This document shows, piece after piece, positions 51,741-58,483 of a stretch of DNA of 64,000 nt. This stretch comes from Saccharothrix longispora. Lineage in GTDB: Bacteria; Actinomycetota; Actinomycetes; Mycobacteriales; Pseudonocardiaceae. Numbering within the stretch: the stretch's first letter is position 1; each line of letters opens with the position of its first letter. The DNA lies in contig NZ_NSDM01000024.1 of assembly GCF_030852425.1 (NCBI RefSeq), positions 16,385-80,384 of the forward strand, written 5' to 3'. The notes beneath the pieces are model-generated. The model had not been told where the DNA came from, ran no database searches, and was given only the letters and a program-made list of their open reading frames with translations. The position numbers were made by a program, and so were the translations under genes.

Positions 51741-52125
51741 GGCTTCGTGGTCATCGTCGCCCACAGTGACGTCTTTCACCCGTCAACGAAGGCTTCCTCC
51801 TAAGGGAGGCAATCGCGGGCGGTTCGTGACGCGTTATCAAGCTACCGGGACACACCATCACACTGATGGAGTAACGCCGGTAGAAGTCGTGCGGCTGCGA
51901 CAGCTTAGACCGAACACTCTGGGCGACGTCACAGCGGGCTTAACGCACGAGTAGTGACGCCCGTCATGCTTGCGATCACGGAAAGTCAATTCGGACATCG
52001 TGCCCGTGCCCGGACACGCTGCGTGCGGGAGCTGCCTGGGGCGCGGTCTGGGGCGGCGGCGGACATGAGGATGTATCACCCGTCCGGCCCTCACCCAAAC
52101 GCAGGTGGATGCCCTTCACTCTCTC
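51741..52125. other. AT-richer intergenic stretch upstream of rbpA
   Basis: No gene is supported. An apparent 62-codon frame at 51766-51954 has about 50 percent GC at third positions, unlike every real gene here. Structure seen: CCTCC-TAAG-GGAGG near 51795, and GGGCG..GTCAC pairing with GTGACGCCC across 51913-51962. A small RNA or long leader is possible, but no clear promoter pair delimits it. Confidence 0.35.
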
Positions 52126-52158
52126 GATGACTTCAGTGTTGCGCGAAAACAACGCTCC
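52126..52158. repeat. dispersed 33-bp conserved sequence, copy 2
   Basis: Same fixed TTCAGTGTTGC-N3-AAAACAAC core as copies 1 and 3. Here it overlaps the last codons and the stop of the NUDIX gene (minus strand), whose end FAQH plus TGA is encoded by the core. Eleven of the first seventeen positions and the eight-base A-rich block are invariant. Confidence 0.75.
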
Positions 52159-52642
52159 CATCGAGCCTGTCGAGCAGCTCACGCTGCCCCTTGACGATCT
52201 TCACGCGAGCCTGGACCAGGGAAAACCATGCGACTCGGTCGATTTCGGGGAACTCGCGCAGTTGCCCGGAGCGTGGCGGCCATTCCATCGTGAAGGTCCC
52301 CGGAACCACCTGATCGGGGTCGAGGTCGCCGGCCAGGGCGAAGGCGTGCACGACCTTGCCGGCGGACTGGCGGACCTCGCCCAGCGGCACCAGTTCGCCC
52401 TCGGGCACGGGCAGGCCCAGTTCCTCGGTGAACTCGCGGCGCGCGGTGGTCTCGGGGGCCTCGTCGTCGCCGTCGGGTTCGCCCTTGGGGATGGACCAGG
52501 CGCCGTCGTCCTTGCGCGCCCAGAACGGCCCGCCCATGTGGCCGAGCAGGACCTCGACGCCCGCCGCGCCCCGGCGGTGGAGCAGGATGCCCGCGCTGCG
52601 CCTGCCCGTCCTGCGCCTGCCCGTCCCGGGTGTGCCCGTCAT
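52133..52642 (-). CDS. NUDIX hydrolase
   Basis: A 169-residue NUDIX hydrolase. The box GX5EX7REUXEEXGU is present as DGDDEAPETTARREFTEELG (20-residue excerpt) around residue 60, preceded by WSIPKGEP. The family splits nucleoside diphosphates linked to another moiety. The subgroup (AILLHRRGAAGVEVLLGHMG, FWARKDDGAW) is common in actinomycetes and resembles MutT/diadenosine-type enzymes; exact substrate not assignable. Its stop codon lies inside repeat copy 2. Confidence 0.92.
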   Translation of the reverse strand: MTGTPGTGRRRTGRRSAGILLHRRGAAGVEVLLGHMGGPFWARKDDGAWSIPKGEPDGDDEAPETTARREFTEELGLPVPEGELVPLGEVRQSAGKVVHAFALAGDLDPDQVVPGTFTMEWPPRSGQLREFPEIDRVAWFSLVQARVKIVKGQRELLDRLDGSVVFAQH

Positions 52643-52667
52643 GGGGGCCAGTGTGCCGGGCGCGGGG

Positions 52668-53258
52668 TCAGCCCCTGCGGCGGGTGCGCATGTGGATCTG
52701 CTCGCCCTGCTTGCCGAAGAGGCTGAGCACCTCGACGGGCTCGTCGCCGGCGGGGCCGAACCAGTGCGGCAGGCGGGTGTCGAACTCGGCGGCCTCGCCG
52801 GGCGCCAGGACGACGTCGTGGTCGGCGAGCACGAGGCGCAGCCGCCCGGACAGGACGTAGAGCCACTCGTAGCCGGTGTGGGTGCGCGGGTCGGGTTCGC
52901 CGCGCGGCGGGATGATCATCTTGTACGCCTGCAGGCCGCCGGGCTGCTGGGTGAGCGGCAGGACGGTCATGCCGTTGCGGCGGACGGGCACGGGGCGGAT
53001 GCGGGGGTCGCCCACGGGCGGCGCGCCGACGAGTTCGTCGAGGGGCACGCGGTGGGCGCGGGCGATGGGCAGCAGCAGTTCGAGGCTGGGGCGGCGCTGC
53101 CCGGACTCGAGCCGGGACAGGGTGGACTTGGAGATGCCGGTGGCGTGGGCGAGGTCGGCGAGGGTGGCGCCGCGGCTGGTGCGCAGGTGCCGCAGGCGTT
53201 CGCCGACCTTGCCGAGCACGTCGTCGGCGGGGTCGGGCGGGGGTGGCGCGTCGGTCAT
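52668..53258 (-). CDS. XRE-cupin transcriptional regulator
   Basis: A 196-residue regulator. N-terminal helix-turn-helix: LRTSRGATLADLAHATGIS then KSTLSRLESG. C-terminal cupin: the GEPDPRTHTGYEWLYVLSG strand pair and APGEAAEFDTRLPHWFG. Such proteins sense small molecules through the cupin and often control polyamine, amino-acid or cofactor genes. The ATG at 53258 is used; the frame could extend to 53294. It lies between tdk and the NUDIX gene on the same strand. Confidence 0.92.
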   Translation of the reverse strand: MTDAPPPPDPADDVLGKVGERLRHLRTSRGATLADLAHATGISKSTLSRLESGQRRPSLELLLPIARAHRVPLDELVGAPPVGDPRIRPVPVRRNGMTVLPLTQQPGGLQAYKMIIPPRGEPDPRTHTGYEWLYVLSGRLRLVLADHDVVLAPGEAAEFDTRLPHWFGPAGDEPVEVLSLFGKQGEQIHMRTRRRG

Positions 53259-53333
53259 GGTGATGTCCCGGTGTCGGCAACGGTGTTTGCCCATTGTGGG
53301 ACGACGGGGGTGGCCGGGGCCACCGTGCCGGGC

Positions 53334-54050
53334 TCAGGTGAGGCTGAGCTGGCGTCCGCTGACGGCGTGCGGGCCGAGGTCGCCGGTGCGGTAGTGGGTG
53401 CGGCACAGGACCTGGTAGCGGACCTCTTCGGCGACGACGGCGGTGTCTGCGACCAGGACGGTGTCGCCGGCGCGGACGACCTCCCCGTCGTGGACGCGGG
53501 CGTTGAAGCGCCCGGCGCGCCCGCACCAGCACAGGACCTCGACCTGGATGGCGTTGAGCTCGTCGGCGAGTTCGAACAGCCGCCGGGAGCCGGGGAACAG
53601 GGTGCTGCGGAAGTCGGTGGCCAGGCCGAAGCAGTAGACCTCGACCTGGGCGTCGTCGGCGAGTTCGGCGAGCTGGTCGACCTGGGCGGGGGAGAGGAAC
53701 TGGGCCTCGTCGACGATGACGTAATCGACGCGGGTGCCGGCGGCCCAGCGTCGGCGGACCACGGCGCACAGGTCCATGTCCTCGTGCACTTCGAGGGCGT
53801 TGCGGGCCAGGCCCATCCGGCTGGAGATGGTGGGGGTGCCGGAGCGGTCGTGGCGGACGAGCAGCAGGCCGCTGCGGCCCTGTCGTGCCTGGTTGTGGTC
53901 GATCTGCAGGGCCAGGGTGGACTTGCCGCAGTCCATGGGGCCGAAGAAGAACCGCAGTTTCCCGGTGGGGGACACGCCGCGTCCGGCGCCGGCTGCGGGC
54001 ACGGCCGACAGGGCGTCGGTGGGGTCGAGGTCGGGATTCGTCGGTTCCAC
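53334..54050 (-). CDS. tdk: thymidine kinase
   Basis: A type-II thymidine kinase, 238 residues: a Pro-rich N-terminal extension of ~30, then Walker A FGPMDCGKST, the DEAQF loop with the catalytic Glu, GLATDFRSTLFPGS and a zinc ribbon with CWCG and CRTHY at the C-terminus. The GTG at 54050 is used; a shorter start within the first 30 residues is possible since homologs lack the extension. Salvage of thymidine. Confidence 0.93.
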   Translation of the reverse strand: MEPTNPDLDPTDALSAVPAAGAGRGVSPTGKLRFFFGPMDCGKSTLALQIDHNQARQGRSGLLLVRHDRSGTPTISSRMGLARNALEVHEDMDLCAVVRRRWAAGTRVDYVIVDEAQFLSPAQVDQLAELADDAQVEVYCFGLATDFRSTLFPGSRRLFELADELNAIQVEVLCWCGRAGRFNARVHDGEVVRAGDTVLVADTAVVAEEVRYQVLCRTHYRTGDLGPHAVSGRQLSLT

Positions 54051-54299
54051 GGCGGGCCACCCTAATGCGCGCCGCCGTCGGCGTGATCAGCGCCTCCTGC
54101 GGGCCGTGCGGGGCACGGGGCCTGCGCCCCGTCCGGGGGTTCTTCCGGTGCGCACGGCGTGCCCCGCGCGGCGCGGCGCGCGGGGGTCGGTACGGTCCCG
54201 ACCGCGTCGGGCCCCCGAACGGCCGTCGAGGCACTGCGCCCTCCGGACCGGTGGCGCGGATGCGCGCCCGGACGCCTCGGCCCGTCCGTCACCCTTCTT
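54051..54299. other. gap upstream of tdk without a gene
   Basis: Part of a 378-bp gap between divergent tdk and padR. GC-rich, with open frames on both strands that are very rich in Arg, Gly and Pro and look like non-coding shadows. No clear promoter pair for tdk is visible. Confidence 0.4.
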
Positions 54300-54332
54300 G
54301 ATTATTTCAGTGTTGCCAAAAAACAACCACCC
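54300..54332. repeat. dispersed 33-bp conserved sequence, copy 3
   Basis: GAT..A.TTCAGTGTTGC-N3-AAAACAAC...CC with no gaps relative to the copies at 28160 and 52126. It lies about 95 bp upstream of padR and 250 bp upstream of tdk. The hairpin is weaker here, since CAACCAC pairs with only four bases of GTGTTG. Confidence 0.75.
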
Positions 54333-54388
54333 ACGGGTCGCGCGGGCACGAAGACGAGGACCTATCCCGAACAGACCCGCTGTGGACG

Positions 54389-54410
54389 ATATATAACGCG
54401 ACGCGATATA
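54389..54410. promoter_or_regulatory. palindromic PadR operator over the padR promoter
   Basis: ATATAACGCG-A-CGCGATATA is an imperfect inverted repeat of about 20 bp in an otherwise GC-rich region. It overlaps a TATAAC -10-like hexamer at 54407-54412, seven bases ahead of an in-frame GTG at 54420, so the padR transcript may be leaderless and self-repressed. Confidence 0.6.
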
Positions 54411-54428
54411 ACCTGCGGTGTGAAGGGT

Positions 54429-54743
54429 ATGTCCGAGCAGGCGTTCCTGGTGTTGACCGCGTTGGCCGAGGGGCCGTTGCACGGTTACGCCGTCGTGCGG
54501 TCGGTGGAGGAGTTGTCCGAAGGGCGGGTGCGGTTGCGGGTGGGGACTCTCTACGGGGTGCTGGACCGGCTGGTGGTGGAGGGGCTCGCGGAGCGGGAGC
54601 GCGAGGAGGTGCACCAGGGGCGGTTGCGGCGGTACTACCGGTTGACCGACGACGGGGTGCGGGCGTTGTCGGCGGAGGTGGCGCGGTTGTCGGCGAACGT
54701 GCGGGCGGCGTCGTCGGTGCTGCGGGCGCGGGGTGCGCTGTGA
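54429..54743 (+). CDS. PadR-family transcriptional regulator
   Basis: About 104 residues: winged helix MSEQAFLVLTALAEGPLHGY, LRVGTLYGVLDRLVVEGLAE and the wing with RRYYRLTDDGVRAL, as in PadR subfamily-2. The start is uncertain: ATG 54429 has GAAGGG too close, while the in-frame GTG at 54420 would suit a leaderless transcript. It overlaps the next gene by 4 bases and likely represses both. Confidence 0.9.
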   Translation: MSEQAFLVLTALAEGPLHGYAVVRSVEELSEGRVRLRVGTLYGVLDRLVVEGLAEREREEVHQGRLRRYYRLTDDGVRALSAEVARLSANVRAASSVLRARGAL

Positions 54744-55564
54744 GCGGGGACGGCGCGGGCGGCGGTTGCGCGCAGGGCGATCCCGGGTGGGTCGACTCCG
54801 GGGAGGCCGGGGTGGGGGACCTGTCGCGGTTGGAGCGCCGGTACCGGTCGCTGCTGCGGGTGTTGCCGCGCTGGTACCGGGTCGAGCGAGAGGAGGAGAT
54901 GGTCGGGATCTTCCTGGCCGACCGGGGTGACGGGCTGGACCCGGAGTACGGCTGGCCGGGCTGGGGCGAGGCGGCGGCGACGGCGGGCCTGGCGGTGCGG
55001 GTGCGGTTGGGCGCGGGTCGTGCGGCGGGGTCGGCGGTGCGGCTGCTGGGTCTGGCGGGGTTGTCGGGACAGCTGGTGCTGGCGGCGCAGTCGTGGTCGG
55101 CGGCGGTGCGGTCCGGCGCCCTCGGGCCGGGTGCGGCCGGGGTGGGTGTGCCGCCGTGGGCGTGGTGGGCGGACGTGGTGGTGCTGGTGGCGTTCGCGTG
55201 CCTGGTGGCGGGGCGGCGTGCGGTGGGGCGGGTCGCGGCCGGGGTGGCGGCGGTTCTGGCGTCGTCGCCGGTGCTGGTGGAGTGGGTGCGGGACCCGGCG
55301 GTGGTGGCGTGGTGGCCGCTGGTGTTCGCGGGGCCCGCGTGGGTGGCGGGTGCGGCGGTGGTCGCGGGTTTCCACGCGGAGGCGCCGCCGGTGTCGCGGC
55401 GGTGGTGGGTGGCGGGCGCGGCGGGTGTGCTGTCGGGGGCGGTGTCGGGGCTGCTGGTGCCGTTGTCGCCGGTGTCGGTGCTGGTGGCGTGGGTGGTGAC
55501 CGCGGGTGTGGTGGTGGCGTCGCGGCCGTGGGCGGGTGTTCGCGGCGCGGTGCCCGGCCGGTAG
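54740..55564 (+). CDS. PadR-linked membrane protein
   Basis: A 274-residue protein with a ~45-residue soluble start, then RSLLRVLPRWYRVEREEEMV, a helix motif often found in actinobacterial proteins next to PadR regulators, and about seven predicted membrane helices. No catalytic motif. The GTG at 54740 overlaps the padR stop (GTGA). It may be the membrane target or co-effector of PadR, for example part of an exporter; unproven. Confidence 0.75.
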   Translation: MSGDGAGGGCAQGDPGWVDSGEAGVGDLSRLERRYRSLLRVLPRWYRVEREEEMVGIFLADRGDGLDPEYGWPGWGEAAATAGLAVRVRLGAGRAAGSAVRLLGLAGLSGQLVLAAQSWSAAVRSGALGPGAAGVGVPPWAWWADVVVLVAFACLVAGRRAVGRVAAGVAAVLASSPVLVEWVRDPAVVAWWPLVFAGPAWVAGAAVVAGFHAEAPPVSRRWWVAGAAGVLSGAVSGLLVPLSPVSVLVAWVVTAGVVVASRPWAGVRGAVPGR

Positions 55565-55570
55565 TGCGGT

Positions 55571-55606
55571 GACGGCGGCGTCCCCGGTGTCGGGGACGCC
55601 GCCGTC
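55571..55606. terminator. bidirectional hairpin terminator
   Basis: A perfect 16-bp stem (GACGGCGGCGTCCCCG and its complement) with a 4-base loop, 7 bp after the PadR-linked gene and 37 bp from the end of the convergent MFS gene. Confidence 0.8.
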
Positions 55607-55642
55607 GGCTCGGCTTCGGAGTCCGTGTCGGGTTCCGCGGGG

Positions 55643-57040
55643 TCAGACCTTGGCGGGTACGGGGTTGCCGGAGGCGGTGATGGCCCTGCGGACCGGCACG
55701 AAGATCATCAGCACGAAGCCGATGACGAAGAACGCCACGAGGGAGACGATCGCCAGCCGGAAGGAGCCGGTGGCCTGGCCGACGCCGGCGAACACCAGCG
55801 GGCCGAGCCAGGAGGTGGAGCGCTCGCCGACCTCGTAGAGGGAGAAGTACTGGGCTTCGCGGCCGGGCGGGATCATCTGGGAGAACAGCGACCGGGACAG
55901 GGCGTTGGTGCCGCCCAGGACGATGCCGATGCCGGCGGCGAGGCCGTAGAACTGGAACTGCTGCCCGGCCTGGACGAAGAACGCCGCGGTGACGACCACG
56001 ATCCACACGCACAGGCTGACCATGATGGTGCGCTTGGCGCCCCAGGCGCGTGCGGCCCGGCCGTGCAGGAGTCCGCCGAAGAAGGCGACGAACTGCACGA
56101 TGAGGATGGTGGTGATCAGGACGGTCTCGTCGAGCTTGAGCTCGTCGCGGCCGTACTGGGCGGAGACGTTGGCGACGGTGGCGATGCCGTCGGTGTAGAT
56201 GAGGTAGGTGGCCAGGAACGCCAGGGTCAGCGGGAACATGCGGGCCTGGCGCATGGTCTGGCGCAGTTCGGCGAAGCCGGCGGTGATGGCGCCCGCGCCG
56301 GTCTCGGTGCCGTGGGGTTCCTGGTGGCGCTTGAGGCGGGCGAGCGGGATGAGGGTGAAGCCCGCCCACCACAGGCCGGACAGGACGAACCCGACGCGGA
56401 CGGCGGCGCCTTCGGAGAGGCCGATGGCGTCGTGGCCGATGAACAGGGCGAGCTGCACGGCGAGGGCGAGGCCGCCGCCGAGGTAGCCGAAGGCCCAGCC
56501 GCGGGAGGACACGGCGTCGCGTTCGTCGGGGGTGGCGATCTCGGGGAGGAAGGCGTAGTAGACGACGACGGAGGCGCCGTAGCAGATGTTGCCGAGGATG
56601 AACAGGGCGACGCCGAGGTGCCAGTTGTCGCCGCCGACGGCGGCCAGGGCGATGGTGGCGGCGGAGCCGGTGAAGGCGAGCACGGCGAGCATGCGCCGCT
56701 TGTTCTGGGTGCGGTCGGCGACGGCGCCCATGACGGGCAGGACGACGACCTGCACGACGGTGGCGATGGAGAGCAGGTAGCCCCAGAGGGACCCGGCGGG
56801 GAAGTAGGCGCCGAAGAGGGAGATGTCGCACTGCTTGAGCGACCCGTCCGCACACGCGTTCGGGCCGTTGCGCGCGGTGTCGGCGATGGCGGCTTCCTTG
56901 GCCACGGCGGTGAGGTAGCCGGAGAGGAACACGGTGACCACGGAGGTGGGGAACACCGAGTTCGCCCAGTCGTACCAGGTCCAGCCGCGTTGTTCCCGCT
57001 TGCGGTCCACGGCGGGTGCTGTGCTGTCGGCCACGCTCAT
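55643..57040 (-). CDS. MFS transporter, UMF1/Atg22-like
   Basis: A 465-residue permease with about 12 predicted membrane helices. WTWYDWANSVFPTSVVTVFL near the start and the ALLVPVMGAVADRTQNKRRM-type loop (here VLPVMGAVADRTQNKRR) match the UMF1 family, relatives of yeast vacuolar Atg22. Transported substrate unknown, possibly amino acids. Start at ATG 57040, with a TATACA -10-like element upstream and no clear ribosome-binding site. Confidence 0.9.
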   Translation of the reverse strand: MSVADSTAPAVDRKREQRGWTWYDWANSVFPTSVVTVFLSGYLTAVAKEAAIADTARNGPNACADGSLKQCDISLFGAYFPAGSLWGYLLSIATVVQVVVLPVMGAVADRTQNKRRMLAVLAFTGSAATIALAAVGGDNWHLGVALFILGNICYGASVVVYYAFLPEIATPDERDAVSSRGWAFGYLGGGLALAVQLALFIGHDAIGLSEGAAVRVGFVLSGLWWAGFTLIPLARLKRHQEPHGTETGAGAITAGFAELRQTMRQARMFPLTLAFLATYLIYTDGIATVANVSAQYGRDELKLDETVLITTILIVQFVAFFGGLLHGRAARAWGAKRTIMVSLCVWIVVVTAAFFVQAGQQFQFYGLAAGIGIVLGGTNALSRSLFSQMIPPGREAQYFSLYEVGERSTSWLGPLVFAGVGQATGSFRLAIVSLVAFFVIGFVLMIFVPVRRAITASGNPVPAKV

Positions 57041-57190
57041 GGGGGCGGACTGTATATCGAGCGCCACCCGTTGGTGGTGATCACCACCAACCTGTTGCCT
57101 TTTCGCCCACGGCCGGCCACCGGGGCGCGACCGCCGTACGGGTGTCCTCGCGTCCGCGCGTGTCCTTCGGGGTGGGCGCGGGGAGGGGTG

Positions 57191-57964
57191 TCAGGCGCTC
57201 CAGGCGCCGCGGTCGCGCAGGACGTCGCGGAGCCGGTCGGGGCGGTCGGTGACGAGGCCGTCGACGCCGAGGTCGAGCAGCGCGCGCATCTCGGCGTCGG
57301 TGTCGACGGTCCAGACGTGCACCTCGAGGTTGCGGCGGTGGGCGGCGCGCACGAAGCGGGGGTCGACGACGGTGAGCCTGCCGCTGGTGCGCGGGACCTG
57401 GGCGATGAGGCCGCGCACGGGCAGCGCGGGCACGCGGGTGCGGCCCGCGGCCCACAGGGCGCCGGCGGAGCGGGGCCCCATGGAGGTCATCAGGTCGGGG
57501 CCGCCGAGCCGGCGCAGGCGGGCGAGGCGCTTGTCGGAGAACGAGGCGAGGCAGACGCGGTGCGCGGCGCCGGTGCGGCGCAGCACGTCGAGGACGGGGG
57601 CGACGGCGGAGTCGGCCTTGACGTCGATGTTGAGCAGCGCGTCGGGCAGGTCCTCGAGGAGGTCCTCGAGGCGGGTGACGGGTTCGCGGCCGCCGACGTT
57701 GGCGCGGCGCACGGCGGACCAGGGTTGGGCGGCGACGGGGCCGGTGGCGTCGGTGGTGCGGTCGAGGGTGCTGTCGTGGTGGACGACGACGATCCCGTCG
57801 GAGGTGGCGTGGACGTCGGTCTCCAGGTACCGGTAGCCCTCGGCGGCGGCGCGCCGGAACGCGGCGAGCGAGTTCTCCATGCCGGCCAGCTCGTCGAGGT
57901 GCCAGCCCCGGTGGGCGTAGGCCCGGGGGTGGGGGCCGGCGAGGTACGGGTGGGTCGCGGTCAC
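57191..57964 (-). CDS. glycerophosphodiester phosphodiesterase
   Basis: A 257-residue cytoplasmic GDPD of TIM-barrel fold. The catalytic HRG...E is in YAHRGWHLDELAGMENS, followed by the metal-binding LETDVHATSDG and VVVHHDSTLDRTT. It splits glycerophosphodiesters into glycerol-3-phosphate and an alcohol during phospholipid turnover. The GTG at 57964 is used. No signal peptide is present. Confidence 0.93.
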   Translation of the reverse strand: MTATHPYLAGPHPRAYAHRGWHLDELAGMENSLAAFRRAAAEGYRYLETDVHATSDGIVVVHHDSTLDRTTDATGPVAAQPWSAVRRANVGGREPVTRLEDLLEDLPDALLNIDVKADSAVAPVLDVLRRTGAAHRVCLASFSDKRLARLRRLGGPDLMTSMGPRSAGALWAAGRTRVPALPVRGLIAQVPRTSGRLTVVDPRFVRAAHRRNLEVHVWTVDTDAEMRALLDLGVDGLVTDRPDRLRDVLRDRGAWSA

Positions 57965-58047
57965 ACCGGCAGAGTCTGCCCTGGCGGCGTGGCGCGGGGG
58001 TGACCGGTGGGTAGCGGGATACCGTCGCGCGCCATGGAGCGGGTGCT

Positions 58048-58404
58048 GTGGAGTTGGTGACCGAGTCCGACGCGGCGCGCCGGGAGGACGCCAGGCACTG
58101 CGCCTGGTGCGGGCGCCGCCTGCCCGACAACGGCCGGATAGGGCGTCCGCGCAGGTACTGCGCGCAGCCGTGCCGGCAGCGCGCCTACGAGCGGCGTGCG
58201 GCGGTGCAGCGCGGGGGGTTGCCGGAGGACGCGGTGGTGCTGTCCTCGGGGGAGCTGGCCGATCTGCAGGACCGGTTGTTCCAGCTGCGCTGCGCGGCGG
58301 AGGACGTGGCGACCGCGGCCGCGGACGGGGCGTCGGAGGAGGAGCTGCGGCGGTTGGCCGAGGAGCTCGTCGACACCGCGCGGGGCCTGGAGCGGCTGCG
58401 CTGA
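58048..58404 (+). CDS. small protein with a four-cysteine zinc-finger-like motif
   Basis: A 118-residue conserved-looking protein. HCAWCGRRLP and RRYCAQPCRQRAYERRA form a CxxC...CxxxC pattern of a small zinc ribbon, similar to recognition modules found in many actinomycete proteins. The second half is a helical coiled coil (ELADLQDRLFQLRCAAEDVA). The GTG at 58048 has GGAG upstream. DNA or RNA binding is possible; the function is unknown. Confidence 0.75.
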   Translation: MELVTESDAARREDARHCAWCGRRLPDNGRIGRPRRYCAQPCRQRAYERRAAVQRGGLPEDAVVLSSGELADLQDRLFQLRCAAEDVATAAADGASEEELRRLAEELVDTARGLERLR

Positions 58405-58483
58405 TCCCCGCCGCCCCCGCCCCCGGCTTGCCCGTCGCCGGTGATCTCGACCATCATGGCGCGCGGGTGGCGAGGAGGGACGC

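Noticed and set aside
51766..51954. 62-codon plus-strand frame upstream of rbpA
   Set aside because: Third positions are about half A or T, unlike every real gene in the window, and no ribosome-binding site precedes it.
28160..54332. Reading the 33-bp repeats as a conserved peptide end (VVFxQH or NTEVI on the minus strand)
   Set aside because: Only the copy at 52126 lies in a gene; the other two have no coding context, so conservation is at DNA level.
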